This document shows positions 17,601 through 25,103 of a DNA stretch of 25,103 nt, one piece after another. The stretch comes from Reticulitermes lucifugus (Eukaryota > Arthropoda > Insecta > Blattodea > Rhinotermitidae): the NCBI GenBank assembly GCA_026260175.1, contig JAKCWW010006255.1, forward strand, positions 8,097-33,199. Reading direction: 5' to 3'. A program made the position numbers and the translations under genes. The notes under the pieces were generated by a model. It worked only from the letters and a program-made list of their open reading frames with translations. It did no database searches and was not told the DNA's origin. How positions within the stretch are numbered: the first letter of the stretch is position 1; the number at the start of each line of letters is the position of its first letter.

Positions 17601-19617
17601 AGTGACTGGACATCTCGTGGTTGTTGTGCGAGACCAGTAACCCCTTTCTGTCTAATCTTTACTGGGGATCCTTCCCTGGGGTGTGAAGTTGACTGTTCAC
17701 TTATGTCAAATGCCAAGGTTAAGAATGAGTGAGCTATGCTTCTTCTCCCACTGTATACCTTCATGGTGAGGGCAGGTAACAACGTGACTTTTACCCTTTT
17801 ACCATTCTCTGCCCCAGCGTAATTTTGTGTCATTTCCTCTGTCCTCCGGCTCTCCACCCACTGTAGAGACTTATACAGGTGTAGACTGCGGTGGTGTCAC
17901 ATAACTCAGAATGGCTCTCTCTCTTTTTCTGCCCGTAGTGGAGGGACCCATCACTAAATTTCCACCACAACTGCAAAGGAATTATGGTCAAATATTTACG
18001 CTAACACTATAAAGCCAAAATGCAACTTGTAAAGGTAAAGGTAAAACATAAAGGGCCAGAGGGGGAGTGGACATATACCTTTACTCTTTCTTTAACCTTG
18101 GTGCTAGATGGGGCTGGGTGGTCAATTCCATGCCCCAGCCACTTTACTCCTGGGAAAGAGACATGGTACCCATCACCCATTGTACAGGAGGCTGGGTGGG
18201 CCCCAGGGCCGGTCTGAACAGGTGTGGAAAATCTCGCCTCCACTGGGATTCGATCCCTGGACCATCCAGGCTGTAGCGAGTCAAAAATGCAACACTGCAT
18301 CTGTGTAAAATCTACAGTTCAGGACTCAGCACTTCATCTCTGGAAGGAATTTCGAAACATATCTCCTCTTCTGATGGATGCAGTTCATGCTAGTAACAAT
18401 AGGAAAGACATTTACTGAGCAGCTGACAGTGCTGTGCAACCACTGCCTTCTCAGACTTTCTTTTGCAGTGAATCTTCAAGCAGTATACCACATGTTTTCC
18501 CAAGATCCTGGGCCATATAGCTGAGTCCTGAGCTGTGTACTTTGTGAGAAGTGTAGAGTTCACCACTTTATTTGAAACAGTTTTCAGTATGGAGAATATT
18601 TATTGAAATATGAGGGAAAAATAGTTTCTGACTGCTGTGTTACATACATGAGTTTTTCCACAGCTGGTTTGTAAGTGCATTAGGAAGATGATTTTGTGAG
18701 TTATCAGAGATAACACATTTGGGAAGTATATGTATGCCACAGAAGGACATCTTCACATTCATAATTTCTAGGTTTGAATATACTCAGGCCATGGAAAGAA
18801 GTGTCATGCATCCACCACTCCAGCATCTTTTTCAGTCTCTTGTGTTTCTGACTCTGGTATAATTCTCTACATTCCATGTAACTCTCAAGCCATTCTGTTT
18901 GTATAATTGTTACAAGTGATGGCTTTCCTAGGGACAAGTGCTTTGGGCTAGTTGACATGTGAGAGGGGAATACAGTGGTGGGCAGAAAAGAGAAAGCCTC
19001 AGATGTCATCTCCACTGTCCATAGACAGTCTGTTGTCATCTCAACTGTCCATAGACAATCCTCCCTGTCTATAGTTCAGTCTCTCTGTTCAAGTGGACAT
19101 ATTTGATAGACATAGGTCATTGTAAGATTTTATCATGACTGCGGTATAGGGCTGTTTTCAAATGTACACATTTAGTAGAAATAGGACATTGTAAGATGTT
19201 GATAGGAGTTCTTTTGGTTCATTTTATTCAGATCCTTGTTGAGTCTTCATGTCTTCATAATCTGACTTCTGTTCTTCACTTGTTTAACTCATGCTTTATT
19301 GTGTGAACTGTGTAGGGAACTGACATGCAATTTATGGGTCTGGTGGTTTGCATTTCAGAGAGGATGCCCCTCCTCAAGCAGATATTGCAGCAGTGCGTCC
19401 TGGAACAGACTTCTGGAATGCGTCACTGTGTAGTGAAAATCCTGCTGCTCCATCCAGTCAGGACGAGCGGAGTGGTAACTTCTCTCACTCACAGGAGACG
19501 CCACCCCCAACACCACCCGAAGATGAAGATCAGTTCAAGTGCCTGTATATGTTGGTGGAGACTGCGGTAGCTGTGCGGCAGCAGGAGTTGGAGCGCGAGC
19601 TGGCAATGCGTGTATAA
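11354..19617 (+). CDS. TGIF (achi/vis): TGIF-family TALE homeobox gene (achi/vis orthologue), 5' incomplete, join of three exons
   Basis: The coding sequence is join(11354-11628, 16201-16589, 19359-19617). It gives about 307 residues including the split first codon, ending at TAA 19615-19617. Seen directly: a TALE homeodomain with the AYP loop between helices 1 and 2 and helix 3 [11 protein letters not shown], then [10 protein letters not shown] and TISRRGKK, an acidic/serine-rich middle, and a C-terminal TPPPTPPED stretch followed by a predicted helix beginning [11 protein letters not shown]. Established: TGIF proteins are nuclear DNA-binding repressors (vertebrate TGIF acts in TGF-beta/SMAD and retinoid signalling), and Drosophila achi and vis are needed for spermatocyte gene expression. 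The [10 protein letters not shown] segment is typical of insect achi/vis. The PPTPP plus helix tail matches vertebrate TGIF in layout. Exon phases are 1/0, 0/2 and 2/stop, and they join without adjustment. The N-terminus is missing, because the first visible exon starts in mid-codon. Family assignment is very secure; the single-copy status and the role in this species are inferred. Confidence 0.95.
12077..12098. repeat. (TAA)n microsatellite in intron 1
   Basis: Seven TAA units in a row. Confidence 0.9.
12340..12598 (-). pseudogene. LINE relic, C-terminal segment (minus), left of the SINE insertion
   Basis: Minus-strand translation near 12549-12490 reads [19 protein letters not shown], stop, LRKRT, matching the C-terminal xRxPKL...GRRxxGRPRKRW region of arthropod non-LTR retrotransposon ORF2 proteins. 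Just right of it comes LYYRCK, which continues the frame interrupted by the SINE. A (GAA)n-rich stretch at about 12345-12362 may be the 3' tail. Several stops show that it is dead. Confidence 0.75.
12605..12908 (-). mobile_element. SINE family 3 (tRNA-Leu-headed), inserted in the LINE relic
   Basis: The minus strand starts near 12908. GTGGCCGTGCCGTCTAAGGC fits a tRNA-Leu-type A-box region, and GTGGGTTCAAATCCCAC is a perfect T-arm/B box. The body runs to GGGGCTGTCGAGTCATTG and a poly(A) tail (T-run 12599-12607 on plus). Candidate target duplication: CAGTATTTT (12909-12917) and CAGTTTTTT (12596-12604), partly merged with the tail. A 50-N gap lies inside. It is not a tRNA gene, since the 5' and 3' acceptor strands do not pair at normal spacing. 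Confidence 0.85.
12737..12786. other. Assembly gap of 50 N
   Basis: Fifty undetermined bases inside the SINE body. Exactly 50 suggests a placeholder length. Confidence 0.99.
12909..13138 (-). pseudogene. LINE relic, middle segment (minus), between SINE and mariner
   Basis: Minus translation from 13136 reads [20 protein letters not shown], then [19 protein letters not shown] and [11 protein letters not shown]. These correspond to the TxxKFYKVMAVPxLLYGxExWTLTK...RIEAAEMxFLR block that follows the reverse transcriptase domain in a common arthropod non-LTR retrotransposon group. The frame continues into the segments on both sides once the SINE and mariner are removed. The clade is not determined. 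Confidence 0.85.
13723..13875 (-). pseudogene. Decayed mariner-type transposase (catalytic C-terminal part)
   Basis: The minus-strand frame from 13875 down reads [15 protein letters not shown], then [17 protein letters not shown], stop, [15 protein letters not shown]. This fits the superfamily pattern DGAPPHYA..V..YLN..FPDRWIGR...WPxRSPDLTPLDxFLWGHxK. The first Asp of that block is replaced (Phe-Tyr where Asp-Gly is expected) and SPD has become S-stop-D, so it is inactive. If the expected Asp is placed at its usual position, 41 residues separate it from the last Asp, like the DD41D group. Upstream catalytic residues were not identified. Confidence 0.85.
14116..14560. mobile_element. hAT-like non-autonomous element, copy 2 (445 bp), nested in the mariner
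   Basis: It starts CAGGCCCCCTTAACCCCTAG and ends AAGGTTGAGCAGGCCTG; the reverse complement of the end, CAGGCCTGCTCAACC, mirrors the start. It aligns throughout with 7652-8091. The flanking octamers CTCTACAG and CCATAGAG agree at 5 of 8. Mariner sequence resumes on both sides when compared with 3414-4073 (the CCTGTAACAGGACACC area), showing that this element arrived later. Confidence 0.8.
14795..15055 (-). pseudogene. LINE relic, reverse transcriptase 3' part (minus), right of the mariner
   Basis: The minus translation contains [25 protein letters not shown], and [20 protein letters not shown]. This is the FNMKIS..KTKVMAF.G..PIR.K.....F.YLGC.ITY....NKI.KFQ block found just after the catalytic core of non-LTR reverse transcriptases. 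The readable frame stops at the TA where the mariner inserted and resumes at 13136. The upstream YADD core was not found, and the 5' limit is uncertain. Confidence 0.85.
15056..15943. other. Intron 1 sequence, nothing recognised
   Basis: CpG-poor non-coding sequence. CATTTTAATATTATCCTCCTGTCTA at about 15824-15848 is nearly repeated at 6070-6095. Confidence 0.5.
15944..16033 (+). mobile_element. SINE family 1 fragment (plus)
   Basis: GCTTCCTGTACAGTGGGTAC, CTCTCTTTCCCAGGGCTAAA, GTGGCTGGGGCATGGCATTT and ACCACCCACCCCCTTCTAG match the body of the family in order. It lacks the tRNA head and ends about 170 bp before exon B. Confidence 0.75.
16201..16589 (+). CDS. TGIF (achi/vis): TGIF coding exon B: homeodomain recognition helix and acidic middle
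   Basis: The acceptor is GATTGCAG at 16200; the donor is ACAGA|GTAAGT after 16589. The exon has 129 codons plus two bases. It opens with [11 protein letters not shown]. Counting from W48, the exon begins at homeodomain residue 45, and residue 50 is Ile, the TALE hallmark. Then come [13 protein letters not shown] and TISRRGKK (conserved downstream extension), a basic/serine stretch, an acidic stretch (about residues 70-100) and a Cys-containing [16 protein letters not shown] end. Reading through the donor gives GAG TAA at once, so retention of the next intron would stop the protein two codons after KT. Confidence 0.95.
17590..17800 (+). mobile_element. SINE family 1, degraded copy (plus) in intron 2
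   Basis: CTTCCCTGGGGTGTGAAGTT GACTGTTCACTT and GCCAAGGTTAAGAATGAG correspond to the CCCAGGgAGTAAAG...CCACTC...CCAGGTTAAGAATGA order of the family. The far end CTTTTACCCTTTTACC fits its TTTACC-type tail. It is more diverged than the other copies. Confidence 0.5.
18020..18285 (-). mobile_element. SINE family 1, near full-length copy (minus) in intron 2
   Basis: The minus strand carries a B box GGATCGAATCCC (about 18245-18256), then CAGACCGGCCCTGGGGCCCA, CCCAGCCTCCTGTACAATGG, TCTCTTTCCCAGGAGTAAAG, TGGCTGGGGCATGG and a 3' tail of repeated TTTACC (18031-18048 on plus as GTAAAGGTAAAGGTAAAAC). The A box is degraded. It is the best-preserved tail of this family in the window. Confidence 0.82.
19005..19064. 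repeat. Two-unit tandem repeat, 30-bp period
   Basis: GTCATCTCCACTGTCCATAG ACAGTC at 19005 and GTCATCTCAACTGTCCATAG ACAATC at 19035 differ at few positions. Confidence 0.8.
19086..19200. repeat. Pair of diverged direct repeats (about 46 bp)
   Basis: TTCAAGTGGACATATTTGAT AGACATAGGTCATTGTAAGAT at about 19088-19128 and TTCAAATGTACACATTTAGT AGAAATAGGACATTGTAAGAT at about 19157-19197, roughly 69 bp apart. They lie about 160 bp before the exon C acceptor. Confidence 0.75.
19359..19617 (+). CDS. TGIF (achi/vis): TGIF terminal coding exon C: PPTPP motif and C-terminal helix
   Basis: The acceptor is GGTTTGCATTTCAG at 19358. The first base A completes GA|A (Glu), then 85 codons and TAA follow. The exon shows [12 protein letters not shown], a serine/glutamate-rich part, [12 protein letters not shown] and a final amphipathic stretch [19 protein letters not shown]. 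Vertebrate TGIF ends with the same order (PPPTPP, a short acidic linker, an LLVDVAL-type helix rich in Glu/Lys), which is why this exon is assigned to the same gene across 2.8 kb of intron. In the family this tail contributes to repression; the role here is inferred. Confidence 0.93.
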
Positions 19618-20543
19618 TGCCAGCCCACTCACTGTGTAGTCGCAGCATATCCTTTTATTTTGTATTGAGAGGTTTTTCATGGCATTCCTTCTGCCACGAG
19701 ACTGAGTATAGATGCAGGGGGATGAACTGCCAAGTAACCTATACGCTTGTAAGTGTCCGACAAGGCGCAGATGTATCGACAATGCCAAGAGCACAAATGC
19801 AGTGAATGACCTGTTTGCTCAAAATGTTACACATCAGAGTTTTTACTGTAAGGAAGATTGTGCGAGTGCAAAGTTGGTTGATGAATGTATTTTACACTAC
19901 TGCTGATTCTGATCACTGCTCAAAGATTACAGTCGTCTGGAAGGGCAGGGTTGTGGAATGAGGTTATAAATTTCCCTCTGCCCTTTATTTGGTTTTTCAC
20001 TGTCATCTTTTGTTTAACCTTATAATGTTAAGGGCTCGATTGCGACTTACTTGAAACTAGTTTAAATTTAGGTAACGTACAAAAGTCATATTCATATCTC
20101 AAGGTAATTTTATTGGGCTCGATAGGCTAAACAACTTAAAATTTCACTGCCAGAAACGTAATTGATGTAGCATAGCCTGTCAGGTCTCACACAGCCACCT
20201 CCGCGTAGTAGCTTTTGACAGTGGAATCAAGATAAAAATTGTTTAACCAGAGTAGACCTGAAGAACACAATGGGAAATACCTTAATCTAATTCTTTAGTA
20301 GAAATGAATATTTTGTGATAACTTAGATCCATTTGTACTTAAATATCAGGATTTAATTTTTGAGTGGCTTCAGTTTTACTCTGTTGATCATAGCATTTTG
20401 CCTTTTGTGCTCAGTTGCGAAAGGTGAACTAGGTTGTTAAACCATGTGCTGGTGTTGCACAAAGGTCTTGAGTCTCAGGATTATTTTTACACAAAGTTAC
20501 AAGGTGGCATCATAGTCTATCTAGAATTGTTATATGTAAGCAA

Positions 20544-20579
20544 CGAAAAAAACACAAAAAAAAAGGGGAAAAAGGAAAA
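20544..20579. repeat. A-rich low-complexity run
   Basis: Runs of A broken by C and GGGG on the plus strand. It could cause internal oligo-dT priming in transcript data. Confidence 0.7.
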
Positions 20580-20900
20580 CTCCTGAACTTAACACATACA
20601 ATGTCCCATCTCCTTCCAACATAAAGCATTTCAAAGTGCAATAGCTGAAATGTTTGTGATATTCTCCATACATGGAAGTGGGTTATTGTTGTATGCAGAA
20701 ATAGATAAAAGACATTTGTGTTTGATGCTCAGATGGGAGTTTTTGACTTTCTAGTGTTTAATTTTTTATCTTAAAACATTGGTATCCTAAACGAAGCGTC
20801 AAGATATAAGATTGTGCTGACGTTTGTGGAAGACCAGTCACTGTAGTGAAGATATGTAACAATGCAGTATGGATACATAGCAGCACAGGAGACGTAGATT

Positions 20901-20906
20901 ATTAAA
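20901..20906 (+). terminator. Candidate polyadenylation signal ATTAAA
   Basis: ATTAAA is followed within 40 bases by a T/G-rich stretch (TGTTGCTTTTATTTTTTGTTG). It is a weak, common hexamer, proposed only because it lies about 1.3 kb after the TGIF stop codon. Confidence 0.25.
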
Positions 20907-22896
20907 GCATGTTGTGAATTTGAATGATGTTGCTTTTATTTTTTGTTGCACTTCCCTGTGGTTTTGACAGTCTCCTGTTGCGAACAGTGCAAGGAATGTC
21001 AAAATCAAATCTACCTATCCACAAATCACATTCTACCTTGCAAGCATAGTGGACAGTCCTCATTCTCTGGAGTGGAACCATTAGGCCTCTTTTATATGGG
21101 TGACAGTTGTTGGTTACTCATCTGCCAGTGACGGAGAGTATGTGGTAAGCAGTGAGAGTTTTCACACACTTGACTGCGTAAAGTCTCCCATCAACAGAAT
21201 TACCATCGTCTTTCCTCTCTTGTCACTCGAAGACGAGGAGACTGCAGAACCACACAGTTGTGTGTGAGCTTTCAGACAGGCAACAGTCTCCATGGTGACC
21301 TGAAGAGAAATTCAACATTTAAACCAACAAATGCACTTTATTTCTTAGTTATGTTCATTAACCCTACACATGTTTCGGCTGCAANAGAGCCATCATCAGG
21401 GGTTCAAGGTCACGTTCACTTTAACATTCACTGTTCCATTTGGTATCAACACTTATACACCACAATGTATGTCAATTTTCTGTTAACAGTTGATAACATT
21501 CACTGTTTCCATTTATAGAGCCTTATCTTTTAAATGTCTGGCATAGGTTGGTTTCATCTTGGGTTAAAAACGTAAAAGTTGAAGAGAAATATTTGACATG
21601 GAACAGTTTATTAATTCACATACGTCCCATTCTGAGCGATATTTCTTGTGATTGATACTCCAGCATGGCCAAAAGCAGGATGCCTGGCTGTATGTATGTA
21701 GAGAGAGCTGTATCAAGGGTTTGATACTTCTGAAGAGGACAACAGAAATGAGATTGGTAAATACAGTAAAAAGTACTTGTCAATTTTTGTTTCACATAAC
21801 CTTAAATTCAATCAACATTAAGTCTGTGTGCTTCATTGTTTATTTGTTATAATATGTTACTTTATAATTATTATAATATTACCTTTCATGTCAATGCTTA
21901 ACACCAGCACTGATACTGGTCTAAATACAGTCTTGCTGCCACAGTAAATCACCAGCCCCAGTAAAGTATTCTGCATAATTTCAGAGGTGTTTTTCCTGTA
22001 CTTGATGCATGTAACCGAATAATGTCTTCTAAGCCTTCATAACTGAATGTGTCTTTGAAATGAAAACCATTCCTTTTGTGTACAAAATTATGTGATATGA
22101 CAAAAACTTTAACTGTGTTTTTAGCAAAGTCAGTACGACACACTCAAGGGTCTGAGGAAGATTCTCCACTTATTTAGTTAAAACCCCAGACATGTATTTG
22201 ATAAATCTCCTTGCTGTAGAGTGTCTAGTTACTCTTTTCTGACCATAGATAAATTATGGTGTTATGTTGAGAGACCAAAGGCTTCATCATGTACAAAAGA
22301 GTAAAAGGATGTTATCACTGTCACCAGTTAGAGAGAGATGTGGAATGTTAAATTCAGTTCCTGATAACTTATTTCTTAATACGCTGTTTTGGAAAACAGA
22401 GCGAGTCAGAATTCTCGCTGTATATGCTCCAATATCAATGAACGTGAAAATGTAGCTTGCCTCACTGAGAAAAAATGTTTATAATTATAATACATGAACC
22501 TAATATCTGCTGGTTTCACCATATGAACATGTTTGCTGCCTGTGCAACCCATGCAAATTGGGAAATTGACACAATTGGGCCAATTTGTAGCCAGTCATGA
22601 TGGTAGAGGCATGCAGCTCAAGTTCAGTTCTTCCCACATTGTTTTGCACAAATCTCAAATAATTTTACTGAGGATTGAAATTCCTATTCTGTAGGTATAA
22701 TATAGGTCAGATAAAGTGCAAGTATGTAAGCCAAGTATGTAAAATATGAAAGACATGCAGGTGTGTATCCCATGCACTAAACAGATAATAATAAGTAACA
22801 GTTTATATTTATTAATTGCAGGTAAATGTTTGAATAATTAATAAAGGTGGTTATTTAAAATACTATGATTACCTGCGTGGTTTAGATTTCCTCATA
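20907..22896. other. Downstream region, no gene; one retroelement-like module
   Basis: CpG-poor non-coding sequence. The minus strand at 21400-21330 reads CCCCTGATGATGGCTCTNTTGCAGCCGAAACATGTGTAGGG in parts, then AATAAAGTGCATTTG, a type of module common at the ends of arthropod repeats; the N is at 21385. No convincing coding frame. Confidence 0.5.
21330..21400 (-). repeat. GATGATGGCTC/CGAAACATG repeat module (minus)
   Basis: CTGATGATGGCTC followed by AGCCGAAACATGTGTAGGG and an AATAAAGTGCATTTG end. The short internal complement (GGCTC...GAGCC-type) could form a small hairpin. Family unidentified. Confidence 0.4.
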
Positions 22897-23071
22897 CAGT
22901 AAAACCCCGATTTAATGTTCCTGCATTTAGTGAAATCCTGAATTTAGTGATCATTTTTTGTTGTCCCGACAATAGCTCCATATAAACAAATAAACCTCCA
23001 TTTAATGAAAACCTCAATTTAGTGAACTATATTCTAGTCCCCCAGCAATTCATTAAATAAGGGTTTTACTG
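22897..23071. mobile_element. pogo/Tigger-like MITE, 175 bp, intact TA duplication
   Basis: The left end CAGTAAAACCCCGATTTAAT and the reverse complement of the right end CAGTAAAACCCTTATTTAAT differ at three positions of 20. TA flanks both sides (22895-22896 and 23072-23073). Internally, TTTAGTGAAATCCTGAATTT AGTGA and CATTTAATGAAAACCTCAAT TTAGTGAA are repeated units, as in Tigger ends. No coding capacity. Confidence 0.92.
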
Positions 23072-23073
23072 TA

Positions 23074-23489
23074 TTTGCATCCTCTTTTTGTAGAGAATAC
23101 TTAATAGGCTCATATTCTTCAAAAGAGTCCATACATGTCTAAAATAATAGAAACATTTTGCTTTATTTCTCATATCTTCAAAAATAGTTCAAAATAACAT
23201 GTTTCTCCTGTACCTATTACAGGTTGCACTCACATTTTACTTCTTCTTTTTCAGTTCTTTTAGGGCCCACACAGCAATAATCTATTCCAGTTCTAGCATT
23301 GTTCTGAACATTTGTTTTTTGAATGGTGACAGTTTTCTCATAGTCATCAGGGTACAGGAGAGCAGCCGCCTGTTTCCAGGAGACAAGTCGGCATTGACTT
23401 TGTGGCTTGTATGAAAGAGGCCTTGGATAAGGATTGTGGGTTGATCTGTTTAAGAAAGGAAACTTAGTTTATTAGGATGGTGGTATGCT
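23074..23489. other. No recognisable gene
   Basis: AT-rich non-coding sequence. The plus frame at 23199-23414 has no known motif. Confidence 0.5.
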
Positions 23490-23600
23490 GGGATGTGGTG
23501 ACACTGTGCAGTGTGGTAGGAACCAACATTTTGGAGGAATCTGCTGCTGTCATCTCTCCTACACTAGACATTGAGGTGTCGGGCTCCTCGAAAATGGTAC
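23490..23600 (-). repeat. GAAGATG/CGAAA repeat module (minus)
   Basis: The minus strand shows GAGATGACAGCAGCAGATTC, CTCCAAAATGTTGGTTCCTA, CCACACTGCACAGTGTCACC, ACATCCCAGCATACCACC, parallel to 6651-6765. Confidence 0.55.
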
Positions 23601-24105
23601 CTATCTGTCAGAATACACAGCAGCGTATTCTAGATAACAGATAATATTTACCACCTCAAATCTCAAAACTAGCTCATACTAGTACAATAAAAGCTATGAT
23701 ATCCGGTACTGAATGATGTAGAATACCCCCATAACCAGAAATTGAGGCCCATTACATTTCACAGTTCCATCAATTGGCAGCACCCAGCACTGATTCCAAG
23801 ATGTTGGCCATAAATTATTGGTGTCATTGTTCTTTTTGGATTATATGTACAACATGTTATGTAAGTAGTGATGAAAAGGGAATGGACAGTGTGGCAGGAA
23901 GAACAGGCCAGGATATCAAGTAAATTAAATGGTTATGTCTGTCTGTCTGAGATGGCTAGGTACAGTAGGGTTCACATTGGGTATACCGTTCTAATGTATG
24001 GAAAATTATGATATCCAGCAACTTTTACTGTATCAAATTCATGGCATATGCTTCTGTCTGACCTTGATTTTAGGCTTCTGCAATGGTGTTGATGAGATCT
24101 GCACG

Positions 24106-24272
24106 ATTCTGGGATATGCGGCATTGTGTGGTAATTGTTTACCGACATTTCAGGACAACGTATCGGTCCCATCTTCAAGGTTCAAGAGTCTGAGAAGAAG
24201 ATGGGACCCATACATTGTCCCGAAATGTCAGTAAAAAATTACCATACAACGCCGCATAATATCCCAGAAGAG
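24106..24272. repeat. Fold-back: two inverted copies of a GAAGATGG module, about 70-bp arms
   Basis: The plus-strand right arm (about 24199-24272) reads GAAGATGGGACCCATACATT, CCCGAAATGTCAGTAA, AATTACCATACAACGCCGCA, ATATCCCAGAAG. The reverse complement of the left arm (24106-24176) reads GAAGATGGGACCGATACGTT, CCTGAAATGTCGGTAA, AATTACCACACAATGCCGCA, ATATCCCAGAA. About 22 bases separate the arms. Confidence 0.85.
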
Positions 24273-25103
24273 CGCAGATCTGATGCTTCTGTCTGCCTTC
24301 ACCTAATTCATGCCATTTTCAATTGTAATTCTAGTTTTCCCATCTAATTGTGTCCCTCTGATTTTTTTCTTAAATTTGTTTTATTATTAATGTAAATATT
24401 TACTGTTATGTCACTGTAATACCCACTTAGCATACCAGAATGATATCTGTTTCTATGTTTCTTTTCCACCTGGATTTTTCTTTAACAGAGCAGAACAATT
24501 TAGCGCTGTTATTTGCATTGTTGTGAGGTGTCCTCGTTAGAACGTATTTCCAGAGGCATGCTGATAACAAATTAATGAATATATGTTTTAAGTTTCCTGT
24601 TAGGTGCACTATCTAACTGATTTTGTTAATGTTTTCTCATTATTTTGTTTTATTGGGGTTGCTCTGGTACTCTTCCATAGGCTACCCTTGCTCCCTCATC
24701 TGACTGCATAAAACCAAGTATGTTCCTTGTAAACAGGGACTGCAGTCAACACAGCATAAGTGACACAGTTGTATTTATTAGTGTCAGTGGATACTTCAGC
24801 TTGCTAAAGGGGCCATCATTAGGCCTGTATACAAAATAAACATGGAAATTCAATGAAATTGGAAACTGCCGAGCTCTTGATTTTCCACATTTAATTGCAT
24901 TCCTCTTGTGATTCTTGTGCATAAACACATCTTGTTCGGGATCAGAAACACGGACTGCACTGACTGAAGGTACATACAGTGTGTGTATTTTGTTGTAGCT
25001 GACAACCAGGATCAGAATATTTTGTTGGTAATTTAGCGGAATTTCCCCGTGTGGTGACCGGGGAAAAGAATAGTCCCACTGCTGCCCATGCAGGTCGTAA
25101 AAG
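24273..25103. other. No recognisable gene
   Basis: AT-rich, CpG-poor non-coding sequence to the window end. The open frames are 60 codons or fewer and carry no motif. Confidence 0.5.

Larger units (their letters stand above)
16590..19358 (+). other. TGIF intron 2 (2769 bp)
   Basis: GTAAGT donor at 16590 and TTTCAG acceptor ending at 19358; phase 2. It contains two SINE-1 copies (about 17655-17800 and 18020-18285) and short direct repeats at 19005-19200. Nothing recognisable was seen in 16590-17600 or 18290-19000. The 111-codon minus-strand frame at 18704-19039 matches nothing I know. Confidence 0.9.
19618..20906 (+). other. Probable TGIF 3' UTR
   Basis: This is non-coding sequence directly after the TAA. 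CpG content stays intermediate here (about 7 in the first 300 bases) while the flanking introns are poorer, as expected for transcribed exon sequence. ATTAAA at 20901-20906 is followed by a G/T-rich stretch and is the first reasonable poly(A) signal I noticed. The true cleavage site is unknown; an A-rich run at 20544-20579 is a possible internal priming site. Confidence 0.4.

Noticed and set aside
18704..19039. 111-codon minus-strand open frame in intron 2
   Set aside because: No recognisable motif, within a host intron and low-complexity neighbourhood; length is possible by chance in AT-moderate DNA.
19489..19794. 101-codon minus-strand frame opposite exon C
   Set aside because: Shadow of the GC-rich coding exon; no motif.
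1..25103. CRISPR array, bacterial operon, endogenous virus
   Set aside because: No regularly spaced identical repeats, no operon-like coding density, no recognisable viral protein motifs on either strand.

Overview
The window looks like nuclear DNA of an insect. It has long introns, spliced coding exons, several families of decayed DNA transposons, tRNA-derived SINEs and a non-LTR retrotransposon relic, and no bacterial-type gene organisation. A cockroach/termite-like (hemimetabolous) genome would fit, but that is only a guess from repeat content and intron size. There are three short assembly ambiguities: a 50-N gap at 12737-12786 and single Ns at 3167 and 21385.

Only one host gene can be supported. 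It is a plus-strand TALE homeobox gene of the TGIF family (orthologue of Drosophila achintya/vismay), with three visible coding exons at 11354-11628, 16201-16589 and 19359-19617. The splice phases join exactly. The homeodomain is split by a 4.6 kb intron between residues 44 and 45. The last exon carries the PPTPP motif and C-terminal helix known from vertebrate TGIF. The first visible exon opens in mid-codon, so the start codon lies in an upstream exon that I could not identify.

Region 1-10.1 kb is intergenic or far upstream. It is CpG-rich and full of mobile-element relics: a hAT MITE with a perfect 8-bp target duplication (2323-2806), a 660-bp mariner derivative with about 46-bp inverted ends (3414-4073), a 440-bp hAT-like element (7652-8091), a pogo/Tigger-like MITE (8687-8889), and copies of two SINE families.

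Region 10.2-25.1 kb is strongly CpG-depleted outside the exons. Intron 1 holds a stratified nest. A minus-strand LINE relic was split by a mariner element (13139-14792) at a TA. That mariner was in turn hit by a second copy of the 440-bp hAT-like element (14116-14560). The same LINE was separately hit by a tRNA-Leu-headed SINE (about 12605-12908). Intron 2 holds two more SINE copies and small tandem repeats. Downstream of the stop codon there is a probable 3' UTR, another pogo-like MITE (22897-23071) and a fold-back of two inverted repeat modules (24106-24272).

The most interesting observation is that the same repeat families sit on both sides of the CpG step near 10.15 kb. In each pair the gene-side copy has lost most CpGs as TpG/CpA. 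This reads as a natural control for germline gene-body methylation. I saw no CRISPR array, functional tRNA/rRNA gene or new enzymatic system.
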